Source of the DNA: DATAYA01 sp036272815
Lineage (GTDB): Bacteria; Pseudomonadota; Alphaproteobacteria; Acetobacterales; Acetobacteraceae
Direction: 5' to 3'
DNA length: 5,466 nt
NCBI GenBank assembly: GCA_036272815.1
Contig: DATAYA010000126.1
Span: 1-5,466 of the forward strand
Of the stretch, positions 1 to 5,466 are shown piece by piece. Made by a program: the position numbers and the translations under genes. Below the pieces are notes generated by a model. It worked only from the letters and a program-made list of their open reading frames with translations, ran no database searches and was not told the origin of the DNA. Within the stretch, counting starts at the first letter, position 1; the number at the start of each line of letters is the position of its first letter.

Positions 1-413
1 AACGCATCGACCGGGTTGCGGAAGAACATCACGCCGAAACGGGAGAAGACGAGGTCGGCCGCCGCGGGCGGGAAGGCGTGCAGCGAGGCATCGGCCTGCA
101 CGAACGACACCTGTGCGAGCCCGGAAGCGGCGGCACGCTCGCGCGCGCGGTCCAGCATCGGGCGGGAGATGTCGACGCCGAGCACGTGCCCCTGCGGTCC
201 CACCGCCGCGGCGAGCGCGAGCACGGTCGCGCCACAGCCGCAGCCGACATCGATCACCCGCTCGCCCGCAACGGGCGCCGCACGCGCGAGGGCGGCGGCG
301 GCGACCGGGGCCAGTGTCGCGTCCATCCGCTCCTGCTGCGCCGTCCAGTTGTCGACCGCCTCGCTGTTCCAATAGGCGATTTCGCGGAAATTCGGGCCGT
401 CCGTTTCGTCCAT
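1..413 (-). CDS. Class I SAM-dependent methyltransferase, N-terminal part (runs off left edge)
   Basis: The frame reads leftward from an ATG at 413-411 and stays open to the window edge, giving 137 residues and no stop. The family usually has about 250-280 residues, so roughly half is visible. Seen: an N-terminal YWNSEAVDNW stretch (residues 14-23) followed by QQERMDATLAP (26-36), typical of this methyltransferase group; motif I VIDVGCGCGAT (53-63), the glycine-rich SAM-binding loop; an acidic residue ending strand 2 in GVDIS (D81), expected to bind the SAM ribose; QAD (106-108), the adenine-contacting region; and FSRFGVMFF (123-131), the post-motif strand. This is a cytoplasmic Rossmann-fold enzyme that moves a methyl group from SAM to an acceptor the sequence does not identify. 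The ATG is chosen because the conserved YWN block begins 13 residues later; no good Shine-Dalgarno precedes it and the frame stays open upstream, so a slightly earlier alternative start is possible. It is divergent from the glycosyltransferase operon; a role in glycan methylation is only a guess. Confidence 0.86.
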   Translation of the reverse strand, partial: MDETDGPNFREIAYWNSEAVDNWTAQQERMDATLAPVAAAALARAAPVAGERVIDVGCGCGATVLALAAAVGPQGHVLGVDISRPMLDRARERAAASGLAQVSFVQADASLHAFPPAAADLVFSRFGVMFFRNPVDA

Positions 414-546
414 GCCGCCGGTATCGCACCGGACGCGGCCGCTTGCCAGAGGCGTCAGCGTGGGCCAACCCTGGGTAGAAAGACCTGGATCAATTACCGC
501 GTCCATGCTTAATGTTTGTCGCGCCAGACCGCAAACGGAGAAAGGC
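414..546. promoter_or_regulatory. Divergent intergenic spacer, probable promoter region for both directions
   Basis: This 133-bp gap lies between the start codons of the leftward methyltransferase and the rightward giant glycosyltransferase gene. It contains the only clearly AT-enriched stretch outside the genes, about 486-520 (for example CAATTACC and GCTTAATGTTTG), against a background that is very GC-rich. A rightward -10-like element could lie around 508-514, but I find no convincing -35 at proper spacing. A leftward CTGGCA/GATACC pair with 18 bp between also exists, but it is weak and lies almost on the start codon. The location is supported by gene orientation; the exact promoter boxes are not. 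Confidence 0.4.
537..545 (+). promoter_or_regulatory. Ribosome binding site deciding the start at 547
   Basis: GGAGAAAGG lies directly upstream of the ATG at 547, with GGAG (537-540) six bases from the start codon, which is ideal spacing. The same frame has earlier ATGs at 412 and 505, but neither has a comparable purine-rich element in front, and the residues encoded between 412 and 546 (ending ...RARPQTEKG) look like translated non-coding DNA. The one at 412 also falls on the start codon of the divergent methyltransferase. This site therefore fixes the likely start of the long gene. Confidence 0.75.
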
Positions 547-3500
547 ATGGCCGACCGCCGCCGCCGTCCGGCCGAGAAGCCCGCCGTCACCCCGCAGGAT
601 ACGGGCGGGCTCGATCCGATCCGGCTCGCGGGCTTGCGCGGCAGCCAGTTGTTCGATGCGGAATGGTACGCGGCCGCCTATCACGGCTGCTTCCCTGCGG
701 GCATCGACCCGTTGCTGCATTTCTGCGAGCTGGGCTGGCGGGAAGAGCGGAGGCCGAATTTCTACTTCGACACCGCATGGTATCTGGCGCGGAATGACGA
801 CGTGTGCAGCGCCGGCCACAACCCGCTCGCGCACTACTTCTTCTATGGCGAACGCGAGGGCCGCGCGCCGGGGCCGCATTTCGACCCGGTCTGGTATCGG
901 CAGACGCACGGCCTCTCGGGGGAAGCCTCGCCGCTCGCCGATTTCCTGGCGCGGCGCCGGTGCGAGGCGGTCAGCCCAGTGCCGGAGTTCGACGCGGCCT
1001 TCTATCTCCAGACCTATCCGGACGTGGCGCAGGCGGGCGTCGATCCGTTCGAGCACTTCCTGCTGCAGGGCCATCGCGAGGGCCGCAATCCGGCGCAGGG
1101 CTTCGACACGCGGTACTACCGCACGCGGCACCTGGCGGGCGACATCGAGACAAACCCGCTGGTCCACTGGCGCGCGCATCGCGGCGAGCCGGGGCTGCGC
1201 GTGACGGCGGAGCCCGAGGCCAGCATCCCGGGCGAGTTGCGCCGCCGCACGGCCCCGGGCGCGGAGTTTGAGGAACGGCGTCCCCTCCCCGCTTCGGCGC
1301 CGCGGCGCGCCAAGCTGCTTGCCTACTACCTGCCGCAGTTCCATCCGATCCCGGAGAACGACGCCTGGTGGGGCCGCGGCTTCACCGAATGGGCGAACGT
1401 AGCGCGCGGGCTGCCGCGCTTCGCCGTGCATTATCAGCCACGTATCCCTCGCGACCTCGGCCCTTACAGCCTCGACGATCCGGCGGTGCTGAAGCGGCAG
1501 GCGGCGATGGCTGTGGAGGCCGGCATCTTCGGCTTCGTCTTCTATTTCTACTGGTTCAACGGTCGGCGGCTGCTGGAGCGGCCGGTCGATGCGTTCCTTG
1601 CTGATGCCGGAATAAAAATGCCGTTCTGCCTGATGTGGGCGAACGAGAACTGGACCCGACGCTGGGACGGCTCGGAACAGGCGGTGCTGATCTCGCAGGA
1701 CTACCGCGAGGCCGACGAGCCGGCGCTGGTCGCGACCTTCGCCCGGCACTTCGCCGACCCGCGTTACATCCGCGTGGGAAACCGGCCGCTGCTGATGGTC
1801 TATCGGCCGCGGCTGATCCCCGACACGGCGGCGACCGTCGCGCGCTGGCGCGAGGCATTCCGCGCGGCCCATGGCGAGGACCCGCTGTTCGTGATGGCGC
1901 AGAGCTTCGGCGATTCCGACCCGCGCCCGTTCGGCTTCGACGGCGCGATCGAGTTCCCGCCGCACAAGCTGGTGCTGCCGCTGAAGCTGAAGAATCCTGA
2001 TCTGCAACTGCTCGATCCAGAGTTCACCGCGCAGGTCTTCGATTATGGCGAGGTGGCGGAGGCATCCCTCGCGGAGGCGGCGCCTTCCTATCCGTTGATC
2101 CGCACCGTCGTGCCTGGGTGGGACAACGACGCGCGCCGGCAGGGATCTGGGATGGTGCTGCACGGTGCCTCGCCCACGCGCTATCAGGCATGGCTGGCGG
2201 AGCTGGTGCGCCGCGCCGGGCAGGCTCCGTTCCTGGGCGAGAGTTTCGTCGCGATCAACGCCTGGAACGAATGGGCGGAGGGCGCCTATCTTGAGCCCGA
2301 CGTGCATTACGGGGCGGCGTTCCTGAACGCGACCGGGCGCGCGGTCTCGGGCCTGGGGGCGGCGGCCTCGGCGGGGCGGCTGCTGCTGGTCGGGCACGAT
2401 GCCTTCCCGGCCGGCGCGCAGCACCTGCTGCTGGCGCTGGCGCGGACACTGCGGCGCGCGCACGGGATCGAAGTCGCGGTGCTGCTCCTCGATGGCGGCG
2501 CCATGGAGGCGGCGTATGCCGAAACGGCGCCGGTCGCGATCGCGCGCGATCCGGCGGCGCTGGCGGCGCGGGCGTCGGAGTTCGCGGCCGCGGGCTTCGG
2601 CGCCGCCTTGGTGAACAGCGCCGCGGCGGCGCGTGCAGTGCCGGCGCTTCGGCAAGCGGGATTGTCGGCCACGCTGCTGGTGCACGAGCTGCCGCGGCTG
2701 CTGCGCGCGCGCGGTCTGGTGCCGACGGCCCGCGCGGGGGCGGAAGCAGCCGATGCAGTCGTGTTCCCGCACGCTGCCGTGCGAGACGCCTTCGCGGCCG
2801 AGACCGGGGCGGTGCTGCCCCGTGTGCTGATCCGGCCGCAGGGACTCTACCGGCCGGCGCCGTTTCGCGAGGCCGCCCGCCACAGACTGCGAACGATGCT
2901 CGGCGTGCCGGAGGCGGCGACGCTCGCGCTCGGCATGGGCTACGGCGATCTGCGCAAGGGTTTTGATCTGTTTCTCCAGGCTTGGCGCCATGCGCAGGTC
3001 GACGCGGACCGCCCGGTGCATTTCGCCTGGGTCGGCACACCGGACGCGACGCTACGCGATGCGCTGGGCGGCGAACTGGAGGCGGCGGAAGCGACCGGCA
3101 CGCTGCATCTGCCGGGCTTCCGCGAGGACGCGGCGGACTGGTTCTCGGCGGCCGACGTGCATGTGTTGGCCTCGCGCGAGGACCCGTATCCGAGCGTGGT
3201 GATGGAGGCGATATCAGCCGGGTTGCCGACCGCCTGCTTCGCCGGCAGCGGCGGCATCCCGGACCTGCTGGCGGCGCATGCGGCCGGCGAGGCAGTGCCG
3301 CTGGGCGATGCCGCCGCGCTCGCCGCTGCCGCGCGCCGGCTCGCTGCCAGCACGCAAGACGCGGCGGCGCGGGCACGGCTGGCGGGCATTGCCGGAACCG
3401 TGTTCGGCTTCGGCGCCTATGCGGCCGAGATCGCGACACTCGCCCGGCCCGGTTGCCTCGACGTCTCCGTGGTGGTGCCGAGCCGCGATTACGGGCGCTA

Positions 3501-4362
3501 CCTGCGTGAGCGGCTGGCCAGCATCTTCGGCCAGAGCTGGCCGGTGCGGGAGGTGATCGTGCTCGACGACGCCTCGGCCGACGACAGCGTCACGGTGGCC
3601 GAAGCGACCGCCGCCGAATGGGGGCGGGAGTTGCGCATCCTGTCCGCCGTGACGCCGTCGGGTTCGGTATTCCGCCAGTGGCGGCGGGCGGCGGAGCTCG
3701 CGCAGGGGCGGCACCTGTGGATCGCCGAGGCGGACGATGCGGCCGAGCCGGGATTGCTGGCGGCCCTCGCGGGGGCGCTGGCGGCAGCACCCCGCGCGGT
3801 GATGGCGTTCGCCGACAGCCGCACGATCGGCGCCGGCGGCGCACCGACCGGGGACAGCTACAAACCCTATTACCTTCAGTGCGGTGCGGCGATGTTGGCA
3901 GCCGACGGGGTGTTCGAGGGGCGCGACTTCGTCCGCCGGCATCTGTCCGAGCGCAACCTGATCCTGAATGCGAGTGCGGTGCTGTTCGACCGCGCGGCGC
4001 TGCTGGCGGCGTTCGAGCGCTGCGAGCCGGAGCTTGGCACGTTCCGCATGGCCGGCGACTGGCGGCTCTACCTGGAGCTGCTCGATCAGCCGGGAGCGGA
4101 GATCGCCTATGTGGCCGAGCCGCTCAACGTCCATCGCCGCCACGAGGCCAGCGTCACGCACGGTCTCGCGGCGGAGCGGCATCTGGCCGAGATCGCGCGG
4201 ATGCAGCGTCTCGCGGCCGAGCGGCTGGCGGCGGACATGGCGCTCCGGGCGCGGCAGGCGCGGGCGCTGGACGAGGCGGCGGCGGCACTCGGGACCAGTG
4301 CCACGCCGGCGCCGCCGGCGCCGCGACCGGCCGGCCGGCCGCGGCTGCGCTCGGTCGGGTGA
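547..4362 (+). CDS. Multidomain polysaccharide biosynthesis protein: DPV-type repeats + WbsX/GH99-like + GT4 + GT2
   Basis: 1271 residues from the ATG at 547, which has a good Shine-Dalgarno. Domains in order: (a) residues 36-218, five ~38-residue repeats of the form FDxxWY...NPLxHY...GxREGRxP. (b) About 256-600, a WbsX-type (Pfam Glyco_tran_WbsX, GH99-like) domain: AYYLPQFHPIPEN near the start, MWANENWTRRWDG (363-375) in the middle and INAWNEWAEGAYLEP at the end (WNEWAEG at 573-579). (c) About 611-935, a GT4 family GT-B glycosyltransferase: LLLVGHDAFPAGAQ opening, YGDLRKGFDLF (799-809) at the nucleotide-sugar phosphate site and DPYPSVVME (879-887) as a D-x7-E form of the EX7E motif. (d) About 971-1210, a GT2 family GT-A glycosyltransferase: VSVVVPSRDYGRYL, VLDDAS (1005-1010), EADD (1061-1064) in the DxD position, AGDW (1169-1172) around the likely catalytic Asp, then NVHRRHEASVTH. 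An Ala/Arg helical stretch and a Pro-rich tail end the protein. No signal peptide or membrane segment is seen, so it should act in the cytoplasm on nucleotide sugars, building a surface glycan. The domain assignments are secure; the sugars and linkages are unknown. WbsX domains are called glycosyltransferases by O-antigen context, but their fold is that of GH99 hydrolases. Confidence 0.95.
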   Translation: MADRRRRPAEKPAVTPQDTGGLDPIRLAGLRGSQLFDAEWYAAAYHGCFPAGIDPLLHFCELGWREERRPNFYFDTAWYLARNDDVCSAGHNPLAHYFFYGEREGRAPGPHFDPVWYRQTHGLSGEASPLADFLARRRCEAVSPVPEFDAAFYLQTYPDVAQAGVDPFEHFLLQGHREGRNPAQGFDTRYYRTRHLAGDIETNPLVHWRAHRGEPGLRVTAEPEASIPGELRRRTAPGAEFEERRPLPASAPRRAKLLAYYLPQFHPIPENDAWWGRGFTEWANVARGLPRFAVHYQPRIPRDLGPYSLDDPAVLKRQAAMAVEAGIFGFVFYFYWFNGRRLLERPVDAFLADAGIKMPFCLMWANENWTRRWDGSEQAVLISQDYREADEPALVATFARHFADPRYIRVGNRPLLMVYRPRLIPDTAATVARWREAFRAAHGEDPLFVMAQSFGDSDPRPFGFDGAIEFPPHKLVLPLKLKNPDLQLLDPEFTAQVFDYGEVAEASLAEAAPSYPLIRTVVPGWDNDARRQGSGMVLHGASPTRYQAWLAELVRRAGQAPFLGESFVAINAWNEWAEGAYLEPDVHYGAAFLNATGRAVSGLGAAASAGRLLLVGHDAFPAGAQHLLLALARTLRRAHGIEVAVLLLDGGAMEAAYAETAPVAIARDPAALAARASEFAAAGFGAALVNSAAAARAVPALRQAGLSATLLVHELPRLLRARGLVPTARAGAEAADAVVFPHAAVRDAFAAETGAVLPRVLIRPQGLYRPAPFREAARHRLRTMLGVPEAATLALGMGYGDLRKGFDLFLQAWRHAQVDADRPVHFAWVGTPDATLRDALGGELEAAEATGTLHLPGFREDAADWFSAADVHVLASREDPYPSVVMEAISAGLPTACFAGSGGIPDLLAAHAAGEAVPLGDAAALAAAARRLAASTQDAAARARLAGIAGTVFGFGAYAAEIATLARPGCLDVSVVVPSRDYGRYLRERLASIFGQSWPVREVIVLDDASADDSVTVAEATAAEWGRELRILSAVTPSGSVFRQWRRAAELAQGRHLWIAEADDAAEPGLLAALAGALAAAPRAVMAFADSRTIGAGGAPTGDSYKPYYLQCGAAMLAADGVFEGRDFVRRHLSERNLILNASAVLFDRAALLAAFERCEPELGTFRMAGDWRLYLELLDQPGAEIAYVAEPLNVHRRHEASVTHGLAAERHLAEIARMQRLAAERLAADMALRARQARALDEAAAALGTSATPAPPAPRPAGRPRLRSVG
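652..1200 (+). repeat. Five tandem ~38-residue FD-x2-WY / DPV-type protein repeats
   Basis: The repeat units start with FD at residues 36, 74, 112, 148 and 186 of the long protein, i.e. at bases 652, 766, 880, 988 and 1102, so the period is 114 bases except for unit 3 (108). Core pattern: FDxx(W/F/Y)Y near the start, then (N/D)PLxH(Y/F) or a variant, then G(E/H)REGRxP. Units 2 and 4 are the best kept (LARNDDV...NPLAHYFFYGEREGR and LQTYPDV...DPFEHFLLQGHREGR). Unit 3 lacks the DV element and carries ADFLARRRCEA, and unit 5 ends in HRGEPGLR; both look worn. Such repeats commonly precede WbsX or glycosyltransferase domains in alphaproteobacteria (from memory); their role is not established, and a binding or scaffolding role is a guess. 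Confidence 0.88.
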
Positions 4363-4382
4363 GCGCGCCGGCGCCGCGACCG
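4313..4382 (+). repeat. 17-bp direct repeat flanking the stop/start junction
   Basis: The 17-mer CGCCGGCGCCGCGACCG occurs exactly at 4313-4329 and at 4366-4382, 53 bases apart. The first copy lies in the Pro-rich tail of the long glycosyltransferase; the second lies just after the GTG start of the next gene. Both are read in the same codon phase within their own gene, so both encode PAPRP (tail PPAPRPAG, head APAPRPPA). The copies may reflect a small duplication at the gene junction, but GC-rich Ala/Pro codon runs make chance similarity plausible. Confidence 0.55.
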
Positions 4383-5466
4383 CCGGCACGCGGGTTGCGG
4401 CTCGGGCTCGATGCCCTGGCGGCGGGCGACGCGGCCGGGGCGCGGCGGCTGCTGGAGTACGCGCATCGCTGCGATCCGGAGGACGCGGCGGCGGCGTTGG
4501 CGCGGGCGCAGGTGCTGCTGCGGCTGGGCGATCCGGGTGCGGTCGATGCGTTCGCCGCCCTTGCCGCGGCGGAGGATGTGCGCGAGGCGTGGTTCGGCTG
4601 GGCCGCATCCCTGCTCGACGCGGGGGCCGCAGGCGCGGCGCAGGCGCGGCTGGCCGAGGCGCTCCGGCGTCACGCGCCGAGCCGGGACGAAGCGGTGCTG
4701 GCCTGCTTCGACCGGATCGCGGCAGCAGGGCCTGGCTGGTGCGGACTGACAGGCGACGGGATGCTGTTGGTCTCGCCGCTGCGGGCCGGATCGCTCGCGG
4801 CGACGCTGGACGGAATGGCGCTGCAGCTGCCGCGGTGCGAACCGGGACAACGCATCGCGGTGCGGCTGCCGGAGGGGTGGCGCGCGACATCTGCGATGGA
4901 GGTGGCATTGGGCGGCGCCGCGCTGCTCGGCAGCCCGCTCGCGCCGTCGGTGATCGGCCGGACGGTCGGGTTCGTGGCGGCACGTGGCGGCGGCATCGAG
5001 GGCTGGGCGAGGCTGCCCGCCGATGCCGATCAGGAGGTGATCCTGACGTTGGAATCGGCCGAGGCGGCGCCGGTTCCGCTGCGCGTCGGGCCGGTGGGGT
5101 TCCGGCTGGCGGCCGATGCGCTGCCGGCCGGCGCGATCACGCTGCGCGGCCCGGACGGGCGCCCGCTGCTGGGCAGCCCGCTCGATCCGGGAGCCGAGGC
5201 GCGTGCGGCGGCCGCGGCGGCGCGGGCGACGGCGGCGCGGCACCGCGGCAGGCGCGCGGCCGAGGCGGAGATGCCCGACGCCATGCCCGACATCATGCCC
5301 GCTTGGGCGGACGCGGTCCCGCCGCCCCGGCCGCACGGTCCCGCCGCCGCGCCGCCGCCTGCCGCGCGGCCGCCGGTTGACGTGGTGATCCCGGTGCATG
5401 ACGGGGCCCGGCCGTGCTCGCCTGCCTGGCCGGCGTGCTGGAGACCCTGCCCGCCGGCAGCCGCGC
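4359..5466 (+). CDS. TPR-like / beta-segment / GT2 glycosyltransferase, N-terminal part (runs off right edge, frameshifted near 5403-5411)
   Basis: The frame opens at GTG 4359, overlapping the TGA of the previous gene (GTGA). No Shine-Dalgarno is visible, so coupled reinitiation is likely. It is open for 1108 bases to the window edge. Layout: residues 12-128, an Ala-rich helical region (LRLGLDALAAGDAAGARRLL, then paired helices to AAAGPGWCG) resembling degenerate TPRs; about 130-277, two beta-type segments each ending in LLGSPL(A/D)P (189-196 and 270-277), the second containing GFVAARGGGIEGWARLP (204-220); about 278-338, an Ala/Arg then Pro-rich disordered linker with an MPD repeat; and from 339, PVDVVIPVHDGA, the classic first strand of a GT2 (GT-A) glycosyltransferase. 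After that the original frame becomes Cys/Pro/Trp-rich and un-GT2-like, while the frame shifted by one base gives AVLACLAGVLETLPAGSR, as expected. Most likely a cytoplasmic glycosyltransferase working with the upstream protein. Whether it is intact depends on the apparent one-base deletion. The TPR call is moderate; the GT2 call rests on one strand plus the shifted continuation. Confidence 0.78.
   Translation, partial: MSAPAPRPPARGLRLGLDALAAGDAAGARRLLEYAHRCDPEDAAAALARAQVLLRLGDPGAVDAFAALAAAEDVREAWFGWAASLLDAGAAGAAQARLAEALRRHAPSRDEAVLACFDRIAAAGPGWCGLTGDGMLLVSPLRAGSLAATLDGMALQLPRCEPGQRIAVRLPEGWRATSAMEVALGGAALLGSPLAPSVIGRTVGFVAARGGGIEGWARLPADADQEVILTLESAEAAPVPLRVGPVGFRLAADALPAGAITLRGPDGRPLLGSPLDPGAEARAAAAAARATAARHRGRRAAEAEMPDAMPDIMPAWADAVPPPRPHGPAAAPPPAARPPVDVVIPVHDGARPCSPAWPACWRPCPPAAA
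4923..5183 (+). repeat. Internal LLGSPL repeat marking two related beta-type segments
   Basis: Codons 189-194 (bases 4923-4940) and 270-275 (5166-5183) of the second glycosyltransferase both encode LLGSPL, followed by AP and DP. The 18-base copies differ at one position (CTC versus CTG in the second codon). Each is preceded by an alternating hydrophobic strand (AMEVALGGAA and AITLRGPDGRP). This suggests two related beta modules about 81 residues apart between the helical region and the GT2 domain. Apart from the motif and the strand pattern, similarity is low. Confidence 0.45.
5271..5303 (+). repeat. Short 12-base tandem repeat encoding MPDx
   Basis: ATGCCCGAC is repeated with a 12-base period at 5271 and 5283, and a third partial copy (ATGCCCGCT) starts at 5295, encoding MPDAMPDIMPA (residues 305-315) in the linker ahead of the GT2 domain. 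It is an in-frame microrepeat in a disordered region, likely arisen by slippage and free to vary in number. Confidence 0.6.
5403..5411 (+). other. Apparent one-base deletion (frameshift) in the GT2 domain start
   Basis: Up to 5402 the frame from 4359 encodes VDVVIPVHD. From 5411 the frame displaced by one base encodes AVLACLAGVLETLPAGSR, which restores the usual GT2 pattern (PV-x-x-G-x5-CL-x-SVL-x-TLP-x-G-x-R) with correct spacing if a single base is missing in the G4C3GG run at 5403-5411. All 18 shifted codons end in G or C; the unshifted reading has 3 of 19 ending in A or T and is rich in Cys, Trp and Pro. It lies under 65 bases from the window end, so a sequencing or assembly error is a strong alternative to a real mutation. 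Confidence 0.7.

Noticed and set aside
1606..1620. Local AT-rich patch (GGAATAAAAATG) inside the WbsX domain, considered as an internal promoter or inserted DNA
   Set aside because: It reads in frame as GIKMP within the conserved WbsX sequence, and no gene starts downstream of it.
490..3021. Very long open frame (843 codons) on the minus strand opposite the giant gene
   Set aside because: Arg/Pro/Gln-rich translation with no recognisable domain, lying antisense to well-supported WbsX and GT4 domains. Such frames are expected in very GC-rich coding DNA, where stops are rare in the antisense frames.
4327..4340. CCGGCCGGCCGGCC palindromic run near the stop codon, considered as a terminator hairpin
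   Set aside because: It is inside coding sequence, has no U-tract, and the next gene starts 19 bases later by overlap, so termination there would make no sense. It reads as Pro/Ala/Gly codons.
3214..4983. 589-codon minus-strand open frame spanning the junction of the two glycosyltransferase genes
   Set aside because: Low-complexity Arg/Ala/Pro translation, no motifs, antisense to clear GT2 and downstream coding sequence; a GC-content shadow.
3968..5380. 470-codon plus-strand frame overlapping the GT2 domain and the next gene
   Set aside because: Arg/Gly-rich frame-shifted reading of two better supported genes; no domain and no initiation signal.
4107..5399. 430-codon minus-strand frame opposite the second glycosyltransferase
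   Set aside because: Arg-rich antisense shadow. The plus-strand GTG frame shows meaningful motifs (LLGSPL pair, GT2 first strand), while this shows none.
1..5466. Search for tRNA, rRNA, CRISPR arrays, transposase genes, inverted-repeat ends and riboswitches
   Set aside because: None seen. The only non-coding stretch is the 133-bp divergent spacer, and the repeats present are protein-coding.

Overview
The window is a very GC-rich, densely coding piece of DNA with the look of a surface-polysaccharide (O-antigen, capsule or exopolysaccharide) locus. The strongly GC-ending codons, the D-P-V-type repeats fused to a WbsX/GH99-like domain, and the style of the glycosyltransferases suggest an alphaproteobacterium, perhaps Acetobacteraceae or another Rhodospirillales member. 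That placement is inference from memory of similar proteins; no rRNA or other taxonomic marker is present.

Layout, left to right. (1) 1-413, minus strand: the N-terminal 137 residues of a class I SAM-dependent methyltransferase that runs off the left edge. (2) 414-546: a 133-bp divergent spacer, less GC-rich than its surroundings around 486-520, which presumably holds the promoters for both directions, with a good Shine-Dalgarno (GGAG, 537-540) for the rightward gene. (3) 547-4362, plus strand: a very large four-part protein of 1271 aa. It has five N-terminal ~38-residue repeats, a WbsX/GH99-like domain, a GT4 (GT-B) glycosyltransferase and a GT2 (GT-A) glycosyltransferase. (4) 4359-5466, plus strand: a second glycosyltransferase gene overlapping the first by four bases (GTGA). 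It starts with an Ala-rich helical TPR-like region, followed by two related beta-type segments, a Pro/Ala-rich linker and the first residues of a GT2 domain. It runs off the right edge.

The two rightward genes form a translationally coupled operon and probably act together at the cytoplasmic side of the inner membrane in building a glycan; neither shows a signal peptide or membrane segment. The methyltransferase may modify the same glycan or may be an unrelated neighbour.

The two most notable observations are the fusion of a GH99-like domain, which keeps a glutamate pair at catalytic spacing, to two glycosyltransferases of different folds in one chain, and an apparent one-base deletion at 5403-5411 that breaks the GT2 domain of the last gene just after its start. 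The second may be a contig-end sequencing error or a real frameshift. I see no wholly new system, RNA gene, mobile element or CRISPR array.
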